From: Lonicera japonica
Taxonomy: Eukaryota; Streptophyta; Magnoliopsida; Dipsacales; Caprifoliaceae
Direction: 5' to 3'
DNA length: 64,000 nucleotides
Assembly: GCA_021464415.1 (NCBI GenBank)
Contig: CM038467.1
Coordinates: 33,263,226-33,327,225, forward strand
In this document: positions 12,728 to 26,109 of the stretch, piece after piece
Layout: every line of letters begins with the position of its first letter
How positions within the stretch are numbered: position 1 is the stretch's first letter
Position numbers and translations under genes: made by a program
The notes under the pieces: model-generated
Databases searched by the model: none
What the model was told of the DNA's origin: nothing
What the model saw: only the letters and a program-made list of their open reading frames with translations

Positions 12728-13560
12728 TTTGATCAGATAAATTTGTTAAATATCACGGTCAGTATTGCATTATAGACTTTCTAAATATGTCTTCAACTTA
12801 TACTATATTGTAATATGTACGTCCATGTACGCGATATATTTACCATACATAAGTTTTGTGCTCAAACATGATCGATACTTCAATTGTGGCGTATATATTA
12901 TGTTTAAATACTATATATGATATTATATTATTTTCTCACTTTATTTAAATATCTTCACTATTGACTATCAAAATATGTATGAAAATATGTCATTCACTAG
13001 CAGTGTCACATTAATGTTCAAGTTAAAGATTTAATTTTACGAGAATATCACATATTATATCATCACATGATTGATAGTACTTCTCATAAATTATATGTTA
13101 TGTTATAATTAATTCTTCACTATTTTTGATCTTCTATTATTTTGTTGTAGCCTTTTGAACCATGCTATATAGTAATTCTTCATGTATATATGTACGATAT
13201 CTTATTTTTATTTAAAATCTAAAAGTGTCTGAACAACGAGCTATAGTTTAAACAGTATCACTGTCAAATTTTCATACAAGTGAGCATGCATGCGTCAAAT
13301 CTCGTTAGATCACTTAAAGGACAATGAAGTATTCTATGGGAATTGATAAAGCTAGAATGAAAGCAAGTTTTCAAAGAAAAGATCAATATTCGATTGATTA
13401 GTTTGAGGTTGTCGACAATTTTTTTTTGTCTAAGCCACTTCGTTTCTGTTTGTGCAAGTCAGATCACTTGATTAGTTAGATCACTTGTCTTTCTGTTGAT
13501 CTTTTCAAAATTCTTAATATACCCTTTGCCAACACCATCCATCTTCTATTAAAAAAATAG
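12728..13560. other. AT-rich intergenic DNA downstream of BAHD gene 1
   Basis: No gene or named repeat is seen. Similarity to copy B ends near 13190, so 13190-13560 is outside the duplication. Confidence 0.6.
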
Positions 13561-14007
13561 AGTAAACAACCCAGATAACCACTAAACTTTTAATCTAATA
13601 TCACTTTGGCCATTCAATTTTGGAGTGAGTAGCACTTTGGTCATTCTTTTCAATTTGACTGCTAAATTGAATGGCAGGCACATGACTTCATTTAAACATA
13701 TTTTAATTATTTTTGTTATAAAATAACCTAAGTTGCGCTGTTTGCTGAAAATATTGTTATGTTTTATATACTGTGTTTCTTTTTGGCGAAATTATCGGAA
13801 GAAAAGATCGTTTTGTTGCAATATGACTAAAATGATTTTATACGAAGTCATGTGCCATGGAAATACATTAAATTTAACAACCAAATTGGATGGAGTGGTC
13901 AAAGTGGTACTTACTCCAAGGTTGGATGACCAAAGTGGTTCGTTTTGAAGTTTGATGGTCAAAATAATATTAGATCAAAAGTTTAGTGATCATTTGGATT
14001 GTTTACT
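13561..14007. mobile_element. MITE with long terminal inverted repeats
   Basis: AGTAAACAACCCAGATAACC at 13561 is matched by the reverse complement of GGTCATTTGGATTGTTTACT-like sequence ending at 14007. The inverted repeats run inward for well over 100 bp (CACTAAACTTTT, TCTAATAT, CAAAGTGG blocks). The unit is about 447 bp. The ORF inside (13733-13948) has no family resemblance. Confidence 0.75.
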
Positions 14008-14384
14008 AAAAAAAATGAGTTGTATAATGACCAATCAGTAACTGATGCATTATTCTTATATTATTATTTTTTCTGGTATATTAATTTTTTGTAACTATTT
14101 GTCCGCATAGCGTTAAAATGATATAATAATATTTTTTTTGTTTACAATACCAATTTCTATTTCTCAATGATTATATGTACGTTCGTTAAAGGTGGTGGTT
14201 GCATACATATATGATTAACAATTTAATTATCATCCACACTTACCTTCGTTTCAGAGAATCGATTCTAAAACACAATTGCACCACTTATTCTCTTCTTAAA
14301 ACTAGGGTTTTATCGTTCCCAAATTTTAGCTGCTAAGTGCTAACACAAGAATTAAAATGCAACAATTAAGAGACCAAAACTATG

Positions 14385-15330
14385 ATTTAATTTCTTGATG
14401 AAATTGTTTGCCATGAATTCTTCATTTTGTTGTAGTGTCACAATACCTCGAATATTTACAAGTGCGATAAGTATAAGGAACTGATATATCACTAGTGGGA
14501 GAAATAAAACACTTTTAACTTTTAAATTAGTGCCACACAAATTAATTAATTAGTTAAACGAAAAATACAACACAGGCAATATATATTTTGTTCCATTGTT
14601 CTGTTCATTACCGTGTATGGGAAAGCCTAGGTGATCTGATTCTTCAAAACCTCTGACTAAAATTTTACTAATAGTTCGTACTGGAGTTTGAGAGAGAAAG
14701 TAGCGAATGATAGTGATTTGGTGAATTGAAAGTTTCTTTTGGGAAGCACTTTTAGATTTTTTTTCTTTTGACATAATAGCATTGATCATATAATATACTT
14801 ACACTGAGTACCCATAATAGATCAGGAATGTATTACAAACTTTAGGTGACACAATATTTTTTTCGTCATGAAATATCTTGTGCGACGACTCTATTTTTAT
14901 GACAAACTGGTGTCGAAATTTATTTCGTCCTAGAAAATTTTCGCGATGAAAACACCATGAGCTTGTTATGAAATCATTCGCCATGGGTTGTTCAGTTTGT
15001 TGTAGTGTCAACACCCCGAGTATCAACGAATGCGCTAAGTAAAAGGAACAGACGAATCACTGGTGGAAGAGACAAAATACACTTTTAATTTTTAAATTAG
15101 TGCATAAAAATTAATTTTTTAATTAAACAAGAAACACAGCACGCGCAATGTATAATTTGTTCCATAAACAATGGAAATAGTTAGAAATTTGTTCGTAAGG
15201 TGTGACATGTATTTGCATGTTCCCATAAACTATGGAAATATATGGGTACTGACATGTAAGCACATTGTCCTGTTCATTGCCATGCACGGGAAACCCTAGG
15301 TCTGATTTTCAAAATCTCTACAACTAAACA
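14385..15330. mobile_element. Two direct copies of a CACTA-type element end plus flank
   Basis: TTTGTTGTAGTG ends at 14437 and again at 15007; its reverse complement CACTACAACAAA is a typical CACTA terminus. Both are preceded by related subterminal sequence (GAAATTGTTTGCCATG and GAAATCATTCGCCATG) and followed by related DNA (TGCGMTAAGTAWAAGGAAC, AAACCCTAGGT), so 14385-14690 and about 14955-15330 are diverged direct repeats. The stretch 14810-15000 has CGTCATGAAAT/TTTCGCGATGAAA motifs like CACTA subterminal repeats. No transposase is visible. Confidence 0.55.
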
Positions 15331-16335
15331 AAATATTACTAATAATTTTGTTAGAAGTTGTTATTGCAAGTAGGAATTTTCGTGGGTTATTTGGAGTTTA
15401 GCCCTTATTTTAATTTTGGGTATCAAAACTTTTGACAGTAAATTAAGCTTTAACTCTCATTTTGAATGGATGTGGTTAGTTGACCAGCTTTGTTGTCAAA
15501 TGCATTGTAAAATGAAAAACATTGCCTCATCAAGAGACACTTATATAAATAATATTAATAACAATCACACCCTCTAATCATTTTCCTTTTAGTTTCTGAA
15601 ATCAGTTAGCATGTAGCACTCGTCATGTATTCAAAAATTGTTTTAGGTGGATACTGAATTTCATTTTTCTTTTAATTAAAGACATCTTATGAATGAACAA
15701 AAAATTATTTTGAAGACTAGAATTATTAATATATTTTAATTAAATAATTGTCACAGTTCATATCTATGATAAAAATAATTAGGCTTTGTCATGGTTAAAT
15801 GCAATAACATTCTCAATTTTTCCTTAGCCACGGTTTTAATTATTCAATGACAAAATGAAGTAATCCTCATGGTCACAAATCATGTTAGTCACAGACAAAA
15901 AGTTTTAGGAGAATTTGGATTTTTTTTTCCCATTTTCTAACACATAATCAAATCTTGGTAACTAACTATTTGCAACTTGGTAAAATTTAAACAAGATAAA
16001 ACAGAACTTTCAAATACTCAAATATTATTTATTCACAACTGTGACAATATTGGTCCAAGAGGTCGTAAGTCAATTATGGAACGAGCTACCCTTGTCTAGA
16101 AGTAGAGCGACAACCATGACAATATAGGTCATGGACCACTATACTCCTCGACCATTTTAGGGTTTTTCTATATTTTTCTTTCCCACAAGTTGAGTAGGGT
16201 CGCACCATGCCGGCACGGCCCCGGTTAGCACTATGAATCACTATACTACAACACTATTGACTCATTACAATTTGCTTGTTCGTCTATTTTTCTCATTTGT
16301 CAAATTTCCGTATATTTTTTCTAGCATACATGCGA
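15331..16335. other. AT-rich intergenic DNA
   Basis: I see no gene, RNA or clear repeat here beyond short AT tracts. Confidence 0.5.
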
Positions 16336-17391
16336 ATAGTGTATGATTATAGACAATCCAAAGATATCCTCCAACACTCTAAAATCTCTCACAATTAAAA
16401 GTAAATAGAGCGTCCCTAAAAATAGAAAAAAATGTCACTAATTATCATTTTAAATACATGTTAGATAATTTCTTTGAAGTGTTAATGGTCATACTCATGT
16501 GTGTGTATTTATAATATGCATATTAGCCCACCTCAGAGGGGATGCTTCTTTCTTTAAAAAAGAGACAGATTGTACATTTTGAATGGAAAATATAGATGAG
16601 TCTTTTGATAAAATTTGGTAGATATAGTTTTCACGATGAATAGATTATACATTATACTATAAAATTTCATCATCAAAACATTCAATCTAGTGGATGTAAT
16701 AAAAAATAATATATATATATATATACAAATTTTTTTACAATAAAAACATTTTCTAAAAGACACTCAAAAATCAAAATTAAAAGCACTGCAAAAGGTTTTC
16801 CCCATTTGTTGTAACATCACTTTCACGATCACTGTTCATGACTACATTGCATAATCTTTTCTTATCTTATTATTTATACATCTTATCTTCTAGTCTAATT
16901 ACTTACTAATTTTTAAATTCTTTTAACATAATCAATTTATTACCCACCATCGAAAACAAGTCTTGCTCTAAATTATTGATTGTGATAAATTAGTGCGTTT
17001 AAAAGAGAAAATGGATTGTAAGTGCCTCAACCATAATTTTATTCAAGTCAAAGACAGCTTCCGATTTTATACTAGATGGAGGACTTCCTACTCAATTTGT
17101 TTAGCCATAAGAACAATTTTCAATATTTGTCTACTTAAAGAAATATACCCCATCTTTTTGAATTGTCAATTATACCGTTTTACAATTTATTTATGTATTT
17201 ATTACCATTAGTGGTTACTAAATCTCATTAACCACCTCCGCCATCATTACTCACTGGAGTTTTAGCGACCATTCTTAAAGCTCCGACGAAGTCCTTGGAT
17301 CAGTTTTGATAGTGGTCATCGGAGCTCCGGCTAGAATTTATAAACAATGTAAAACAACTTTGCACTCAAAGATTTCCTTCTCTATATATAA
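16336..17391. repeat. 1.06-kb direct repeat P (left copy), flanking the Helitron array
   Basis: This segment recurs almost unchanged at 24557-25611 in the same orientation. The ORF-like stretch MRLKEKMDCKCLNHNFIQ is conserved only because the repeats are recent; it has no recognised domain. Its right edge, TATATATAA|CTAG, is the Helitron insertion point. Confidence 0.9.
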
Positions 17392-18321
17392 CTAGGTAAT
17401 ACCCGTGCCTACGGCACGATTCGATTTTGCCTATATATAATTAGTGACATTATCTAAAATTCTATTTATTGATTTTTTTAATATATGTAATTACTTGTAA
17501 TTTTAATATTTTTTAATCTTTTATTAAGAGTCCTTATTCTAATTTTTCTATTTTGTAGAGAATTTAATTTTAACATTAACCCAAAAAAATAGTAGTATAC
17601 TCTTAATTTAAGAGCAAAAGGAATTAAATTTTCTCATACAGCACTAATTTTAATTTTTAATCTTAATTATATTTTAAAAATACAATTCTATGCATATTAT
17701 TCAAATAGTGGTAGAATAAATTAAGTCCGCCTAATTTCACTTTTACTACAATTACGGATAGGAAATAGCTCAATTTGACGGGTTTTCGACTAATCAAACC
17801 TCAATATAGGATAGACTCTTTCTTTTTCCTTTTACAATCCGAAAAAAATAGGGGTTTTAAGTGGCTTAAGTTCGAGTTCACATAAATTATGTTTATTTGT
17901 CTCAACTTTACTAAAATGTAACATTTTTTCTTTAAAATACCCTTGTGATACAATCTAATTACAACCGGTAAGAAGAGAAATAGTGAGTTGAGATTTATAC
18001 ATACAGTATAGTAGACTGGGTAGAAATTGTTTTTTAAAAAAATAAATATACTTTTAGTCAAGTTTGGTTTTAATCATATTTTTAGATATATCGAATTCGA
18101 ATTTGGTAAAACCCTAAACTCAACTATTGATCCCCTAAAGTTAATTCAAACACAATCTATTTATATATTTCCATTAATACCTTTTGGATTTTTAAAATTT
18201 AAAAATTATTAATAACATATAGAATAAATGTACGCCAAAACAATAATCAAATAAGTTTAAATTAATATGTTTATATTTAGATCAACATAATATTTCAAAA
18301 TTATAATTAGTTTTCAGATAA

Positions 18322-19180
18322 AATGTAACAATCTGGGTTCTCCCTTAAAATTGCTAGCTTAAGTTGTAATTAGGTTCATTGCACCCACATATATACCAAT
18401 ATATATTAAGGGCCTTCCCATTACACTATCGATGTTTCTATTACACTACCGATGTAGGATATTTTGGGTCGTCATAATCTCCGCCTGTTAAATTCCTGAT
18501 GCTATCGTCAGGTCGGGATCACACACAAAGGCTTGTTGTTAACCGCACAAACTCGACCACAATATCAACACCTCACGTGATAGTGGTCCTAGGTCCACTC
18601 TAATACCATACGTAACCACCAGGGTTTTTTCCCAAAATGGCTAGCCTAAGTTGTGATATATGGTCATTGTTCACACACATATACCAAAGATTTTCACATT
18701 ATACTATTAATGTAGGATATTTTTGAGTCATTACAATCTCCTCCTATTAGCTAACTGCGTTCAATTATTGCGGCTATCCGTCAGCATTACAAATCCGAAC
18801 CACAATATCAGCGCGTCACCTGGTTGTAGTCCAGAGTTTCACCCTCAAAATGGCTAGCTCAAATTGTAAGTTAAATTCATTACACCTACATATATATACC
18901 AAAGAACTCATTACACTACTGATGTGAGATATTTTGGGTAGTTATAATCCCTCCTCATTAAATCCCTGACGTCCTCGTCAGTCCGGGCACAGACCCGACC
19001 TGCAATATCCACACGTCACGTGATAGTGGTACTGGATTTACTCTGATATCATATGTAACCATTTAGGTTTTCTACCAAAATGGCTAGCCCAAGTTGTAAG
19101 TTAGATTCATTACATCTGCATGTATACCAAGGAACTTTTTATTATACTATCGATATAAGATATTTTGAGTCATTATAGAA
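18322..19180. repeat. Four-copy internal tandem repeat (about 210-290 bp units) in Helitron 1
   Basis: The block AAAATGGCTAGC...AAGTTGTAA, GTAGGATATTTTGGGT and CCACGTGATAGTGGT/CTCTRATACCATAYGTAAC recurs with starts near 18345, 18634, 18846 and 19077. The same array is at about 22690-23550 in Helitron 2. Confidence 0.8.
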
Positions 19181-20716
19181 AATAAACTATTATTATTTTA
19201 TTTTTAAAAAATAATAAATATAATACCTGATATGCTTTAAGTTTTAGATAAGCCCTTATCACATACAATTAACTTTTTTATTTTTTTCTCATTTCTTATA
19301 ATTAATTATATTTTTTTCATCAAACAAATTGATATTGTAAATATGACTACTTTAATCCTGAGAGATAAATAAATAAATTTGCGAGTTCTAAATTTTTTAA
19401 TGATTAAAAATGAAGTTGTTAATGTATATATGATGTGATGTCTTTTATATTTGTTTTTTAGAAATAAAGGGGTGTTAAAAATTAAAATTCTTACATTCAG
19501 AAAATTAATTTTTACTATTTATAATAAGAAAATAGAATTAAATTTGAGAACGTATAAATAATTTTGAGCAATCGAAACTTACATTGAATTTAATATAATG
19601 AAATGTTAAAATATTAATAAATAATTGATATTGATAGTAAAAACTACTCATACATGCCTAATAATCAAAAAATGGTATGGTACGCAATATTATTAGGTAT
19701 TTTTGGATATCATCATGGAGATCGTTAATACTCCAAAAAGATGGCTCTCCTTCATCGAATATATGAGTTTGTTTAAGTTCAACATGCTATATTTACATGA
19801 ACCTAAGCTGGATATAACACAAATCGTATTTATGTTTAAAATGTACCCATACTTACCACAATTAAAAAAATAAAAAATATCAGGCTTTAAGGTCATGGTT
19901 AGTCAAAAACTCATAAGGATGGATATTTTGTCATCTTAAATCCTGATTGCTATTGCTTAGGTAGTTTTATTTGTTATCGAATCAAATTTATAGGTTTTTT
20001 TAAAGTAACAAAATTTATAGTTTATTAATTATTTTTAAGGAAGATAATTTTCTTTAACATAATTCTTTTTGCTTGTACAATAATATTAATCTATTTTTGT
20101 ATATACAATTTGTAAACTTTAAAAAATAAAATCATAAATAAATCAATGTCCCTAAAAAAAATGAACTTTAAATATTGTTAAATTAAAATTTATTATATGT
20201 TGAAGTTTAAAAAAAAATTGGAGAGAGAGAAAGCTGACGCGATAGTGCAAATAAGATATAAATATGCACTATTATTACTCGATATATTCTTTTATAGATA
20301 ATCTACATATTAAATGTATGGGAATGCTAAAAATATAGAAAAATTATAATTTATAATTAAATAAAATAGGAATATATAATAGTACTGGAAATGCTATTAT
20401 ATAAATAATTTACATGTTAAATAATTTGGAATATATTAGAGATATAAAAAAAATTCTAATTTACAAATAAATATGTAATGGATATAGAAATACAATTAGA
20501 ATTTTCATAGGTTTTAAACTATTTAAATCTTTAATATAATTAATTAACTAAATACTTATTATTATCATCAATATTACCAACATGCCTTAATAATCCTGAG
20601 ACGTTGGATCGAAAGATAAACATCCACATTAAATTTGAGCTACCAATTGAGAACATAAACATAAATGGGTCCTACTATATTAGGACTGACCTAATTATTA
20701 ATAGATTATATAATAA

Positions 20717-20718
<2 letters not shown>

Positions 20719-20797
<79 letters not shown>
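20719..20797. repeat. TTA microsatellite
   Basis: About 26 TTA units within Helitron 1. It creates a spurious poly-Tyr ORF. Confidence 0.97.
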
Positions 20798-20798
<1 letters not shown>

Positions 20799-21759
20799 AA
20801 TGAATTAAAGAGATAAAAAATTTATGTATTATTTAGTATTACAATTAGAAAATTAGATCTCAACTTTCAATTATAATAATAAATTAAATGACTATTTATG
20901 TATTTGTTAATAAAACAATCAATAAGTTTGAAAGATTGCAATATTTAATAATAAATTAATTAAAAATAATTATTGTTATGACTAATAGATAAAGATATAA
21001 CAGAAGAATTTGTAAAGGCTTCAAATACTTTATATTTATTAATAAAATAAATATGTAGTCATAATTATCATTGTAATTACCAGTACGCCATTACAATTCT
21101 AAGTCGTCAGATTAAAACATAAAGGCTCAAATTAAATCTGAACCACCAGTTGGGAACATAAGTTTAGAGAGTCCTAGCATATTAAGACTGACCTGATTTA
21201 TTAATAGATAATAAAGTGTTAACACATAATAACTGGTTTATTTAACAAAATCAATTATATATAAATATTTCTCATATGATAAGATTTTTGTAAAGATAAT
21301 TTATATTTTTTTGATATATATAATTAAATTAGTGTAAAATACATTTTAGTAGGAGTTGGAAATATATAAACAATTTAACTTTAGAAATAAATATTTAATT
21401 TAATGGATGAAGTTAAATTATGAATTTTAGTAGGTTTTAAACACTATTATATTTTGTTGGCGATTCAAACAAAAGCCATTATTATCATTTATATTACAAA
21501 TATTCCATGATAATCTAGAGTTGTTAGATCAAAATATAAATATTGTTATAAATTAATTAATTAAGAGATACATATGAGCCATCGGATTAAAACATAAAAG
21601 CTGAAGTTAAATTTTAGCCACCAGTTGGAAAGATATGTGAAGGTTATATATGAGCCGTTAGATTAAAATATAAAGACTCAAATTAAATCTGAACCACCAG
21701 TTGAAAACATAAACATAAAGAGTTCTATTATTTTAGGACTGACCTGATTTATTAATAGA

Positions 21760-24556
21760 CTATCTAATACTCGTGCCTACGGCACGATTCGATTTTGCCT
21801 ATATATAATTAGTGAAACTATCTAAAATTTTATTTATTGATTTCTTTTTGTATATGTAATTACTTGTAATTTTAATATTTTTTAATCTTTTATTAAGAGT
21901 CCTTATTCTAATTTTTCTATTTTGTAGAGAATTTAATTTTAACATTAACCCAAAAAAATAGTAGTATACTCTTAATTTAAGAGCAAAAGGAATTAAATTT
22001 TCCCATACAGCACTAATTTTAATTTTTAATCTTAATTATATTTTAAAAATACAATTCTATGCATATTATTCAAATAGTGGTAGAATAAATTAAGTCCGTC
22101 TAATTTCACTTTTACTACAATTACGGATAGGAAATAGCTCAATTTGACGGGTTTTCGACTAATCAAACCTCAATATAGGATAGACTCTTTCTTTTTCCTT
22201 TTACAATCAGAAAAAAATAGGGGTTCTAAGTGTCTTAAGTTCGAGTTCACATAAATTATGTTCATTTGTCTCAACTTTACTAAAATGTAACATTTTTTCT
22301 TTAAAATACCCTTGTGATACAATCTAATTACAACCGGTAAGAAGGGAAATAGTGAGTTGAGATTTATACGTACAGTATAGTAAACTGGGTAGAATTTTTT
22401 TTAAAAATAAATAAATATACTTTTAGTCAAGTTTGGTTTTAATCATATTTTTAGATATATCGAATTCGAATTTGGTAAAACCCTAAACTCAACTATTGAT
22501 CCCCTAAAGTTAATTCAAACACAATCTATTTATATATTTCCATTAATACCTTTTGGATTTTTAAAATTTAAAAATTATTAATAACATATAGAATAAATGT
22601 ACGCCAAAACAATAATCAAGTAAGTTTAAATTAATATGTTTATATTTAGATCAACATAATATTTCAAAATTATAATTAGTTTTCAGATAAAATGTAACAA
22701 GCTGGGTTCTCCCTTAAAATTGCTAGCTTAAGTTATAATTAGGTTCATTGCACCAACATATATACCAATATATATTAAGGGCCTTCCCATTACACTATCG
22801 ATGTTTCTATTACACTACCGATGTAGGATATTTTGGGTCGTCATAATCTCCGCCTGTTAAATTCCTGATGCTATCGTCATGTCGGGATTACACACAAAGG
22901 CTTGTTGTTAGTCGCACAAACTCGACCACAATATCAACACCTCACGTGATAGTGGTCCTAGGTCCACTCTAATACCATACGTAACCACCAGGGTTTTTCC
23001 TCAAAATGGCTAGCCTAAGTTGTGATATAGGGTCATTGTTCACACACATATACCAAAGATTTTTACATTATACAATTAATGTATGATATTTTTGAGTCAT
23101 TACAATCTCCTCCTGTTAGCTAACTGCGTTCAATTATTGCGGCTATCCGTCAGCATTACAAATCCGACCCAAAATATCAGCGCATCACCTGGTTGTAGTC
23201 CAGAGTTTCCCCCTCAAAATGGCTAGCTCAAATTGTAAGTTAAATTCATTACACCTACATATATATACCAAAGAACTCATTACACTACCGATGTGAGATA
23301 TTTTGGGTAGTTACAATCTCTCCTCATTAAATCCCTGACGTCCTCGTCAGTCCGGGCACAGACTCGACCTGCAATATCCACACGTCACGTGATAGTGGTA
23401 CTAGATCTACTCTGATATCATATGTAACCATTTAGGTTCTCTATCAAAATGGCTAGCCCAAGTTGTAAGTTAGATTCATTAGATCTGCATGAATACCGAG
23501 AAACTTTTTATTATACTATCGATATAAGATATTTTGAGTCATTATAGAAAATAAACTATTATTATTTTATTTTTAAAAAATAATAAATATAATACCTGAT
23601 ATGCTTTAAGTTTTAGATATGCCCTTATCACATACAATTAACTTTTTTATTTTTTTCTCATTTCTTATAATTAATTATATTTTTTTCATCAAACAAATTG
23701 ATATTGTAAATATGACTACTTTAATCCTAAGAAATAAATAAATAAATTTGCGAGTTCTAAATTTTTTAATGATTAAAAATGAAGTTGTTAATGTATATAT
23801 GATGTGATGTCTTTTATATTTGTTTTTTAAAAATAAAGGGGTGTTAAAAATTAAAATTCCTACATTCAGAAAATTAATTTTTACTATTTATAATAAGAAA
23901 ATAGAGTTAAATTTGAGAACGTATAAATAATTTTGAGCAATCGAAACTTACATCGAATTTAATATAATTAAATGTTAAAATATTAATAAATAATTGATAT
24001 TGATAGTAAAAACTACTCATACATGCCTAATAATCAAAAAATGGTATGGTACGCAATATTATTAGATATTTTTGGATATCACCATGGGGATCGTTAATAC
24101 TCCAAAAAGATGGCTCTCCTTCATCGAATATATGAGTTTGTTTAAGTTCAACATGCTATATTTACATGAACCTAAGCTGGATATAACACAAATCGTATTT
24201 ATGTTTAAAATGTACCCATACTTACCACAATTAAAAAAATAAAAAATATCAGGCTTTAAGGTCATGGTTAGTCAAAAACTCATAAGGATAGATATTTTGT
24301 CATCCTAAATCCTGATTGCTATTGCTAAGGTAGTTTTATTTGTTATCGAATCAAATTTATAGGTTTTTTTAAAGTAACAAAATTTATAGTTTATTAATTA
24401 TGTTTAAGGAAGATAATTTTCTTTAACATAATTCTTTTTGCTTGTACAATAATATTAATCTATTTTTGTATATACAATTTGTAAACTTTAAAAAACAAAA
24501 TCATAAATAAATCAATGTACCTAAAAAAAATGAACTTTAAATATTGTTAAATTAAA
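21760..24556 (-). mobile_element. Helitron 2, 5'-truncated, joined head-to-tail to Helitron 1
   Basis: This is near-identical to 17392-20185 throughout, including the four-copy internal repeat. Its 3' hairpin (CGTGCC-GTA-GGCACG) is intact, but the terminal CTAG reads ATAG on the minus strand. That end touches the 5' TC of Helitron 1 with no host base between. On the other side it stops at a 3-5 base microhomology (AATAG) with repeat P, losing the part matching 20186-21759. Confidence 0.8.
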
Positions 24557-25611
24557 ATAGTGTATGATTATAGACAATCCAAAGATATCCTCCAACACTC
24601 TAAAATCTCTCACAATTAAAAGTAAATAGAGCGTCCCTAAAAATAGAAAAAAATGTCACTAATTATCATTTTAAATACATGTTAGATAATTTCTTTGAAG
24701 TGTTAATGGTCATACTCATGTGTGTGTATTTATAATATGCATATTAGCCCACCTCAGAGGGGATGCTTCTTTCTTTAAAAAAGAGACAGATTGTACATTT
24801 TGAATGGAAAATATAGATGAGTCTTTTGATAAAATTTGGTAGATATAATTTTCACGATGAATAGATTATATATTATACTATAAAATTCATCATCAAAACA
24901 TTCAATCTAGTGGATGTAATAAAAAATAATATATATATATACAAATTTTTTTACAATAAAAACATTTTCTAAAAGACACTCAAAAATCAAAATTAAAAGC
25001 ACTGCAAAAGGTTTTCCCCATTTGTTGTAACATCACTTTCACGATCACTGTTCATGACTACATTGCATAATCTTTTCTTATCTTATTATTTATACATCTT
25101 ATCTTCTAGTCTAATTACTTACTAATTTTTAAATTCTTTTAACATAATCAATTTATTACCCACCATCGAAAACAAGTCTTGCTCTAAATTATTGACTGTG
25201 ATAAATTAGTGCGTTTAAAAGAGAAAATGGATTGTAAGTGCCTCAACCATAATTTTATTCAAGTCAAAGACAGCTTCCGATTTTATACTAGATGGAGGAC
25301 TTCCTACTCAATTTGTTTAGCCATAAGAACAATTTTCAATATTTGTCTACTTAAAGAAATATACCCCATCTTTTTGAATTGTCAATTATACCGTTTTACA
25401 ATTTATTTATTTATTTATTTATTACCATTAGTGGTTACTAAATCTCATTAACCACCTCCGCCATCATTACTCACTGGAGTTTTAGCGACCATTCTTAAAG
25501 CTCCGACGAAGTCCTTGGATCAGTTTTGATAGTGGTCATCGGAGCTCCGGCTAGAATTTATAAACAATGTAAAACAACTTTGCACTCAAAGATTTCCTTC
25601 TCTATATATAA
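24557..25611. repeat. 1.06-kb direct repeat P' (right copy), with empty Helitron site
   Basis: This is a copy of 16336-17391. At its right edge TATATATAA|TTAGAGTATG continues into host DNA without a Helitron, i.e. an unoccupied A/T target at 25611/25612. Confidence 0.9.
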
Positions 25612-26109
25612 TTAGAGTATGTGAAAGTCAAAAATACATTCTTTTGTTATATATTTTCGCTTTACATATATTTAATTGTATTAGTCTATTTGTGGGCTGT
25701 AGTAGCCAGCCACCTAACTTACCCACCTGAAAGGCTGGCGGGCCGGTAGTACTAATGAATCCATGCAAAGAGCCCTATGGAAAATGTTTTATTTTTTACT
25801 TACAATTCTTATCACATATTCTTATCGGATATATTTAGTATGCTTTATCATTGTTATATCTTGTGAGAGTAATTCATATATATAATACATGTTGATAAAA
25901 ATATATTATAAAAATACCTAATAAATATAACAAAGCTTTTGCTCAAAACGATAAAAAAAAAAGGCCTAATAATAACTATATTAACTGCACAATACTGATC
26001 ACCAAAGGCGTGCCTACCAATACAAATAGGTTTCTTCAAAATGCATTGGTAATTACTCAGAGTACTTTTCTTTTTTAAAAAGGCTAAATAACTAAAAATG
26101 GTACAAATT
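25612..26109. other. Intergenic spacer before duplication copy B
   Basis: AT-rich DNA with a short GC-richer block at 25700-25760. I see no gene or repeat. Confidence 0.5.

Larger units (their letters stand above)
1..13190 (+). repeat. Segmental duplication copy A (truncated by window start)
   Basis: Positions 1 to about 13190 align base by base, in direct orientation, with about 26110-37352. The copies share non-coding DNA, a MITE, a foldback element and a BAHD gene. Similarity stops near 13190, where copy B enters an AAT microsatellite. Differences from copy B are discrete insertions: a solo LTR region here (3655-6060) and an LTR/PBS fragment in the intron (9810-10190). Stretches 1-2757, 3072-3655, 5595-7246 and 7563-8456 hold no gene I can recognise, only AT-rich intergenic DNA with short AT and GA tracts. 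Confidence 0.93.
17392..21759 (-). mobile_element. Non-autonomous Helitron 1, minus orientation
   Basis: Read on the minus strand, the right end is a hairpin (CGTGCC-GTA-GGCACG), then GGGTATTAC, then terminal CTAG followed by host T at 17391, the canonical Helitron 3' structure and A/T target. The 5' end is TCTATTAATAAATCAGGTCAG at 21759, the common plant Helitron 5' form. It is 4368 bp. No Rep/helicase ORF exists, so it depends on another element. Between 20590 and 21759 the 5'-end sequence is repeated at least three times (near 20600-20710, 21090-21230, 21650-21759), which suggests nested or tandem 5' ends. It carries a four-copy internal repeat and a TTA microsatellite. Confidence 0.8.

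Noticed and set aside
16993..17211. 72-residue ORF repeated at 25209-25451 as a conserved gene
   Set aside because: The conservation is explained by the recent 1.06-kb direct repeat; the ends differ by indels and no motif is seen.
19693..19896. 67-residue minus-strand ORF repeated at 24062-24265
   Set aside because: It lies in the duplicated Helitron body; identity follows from the duplication, with no family match.
20604..20816. 70-residue ORF ending in poly-Tyr
   Set aside because: The TTA microsatellite inside Helitron 1 read as protein; no domain in the rest.
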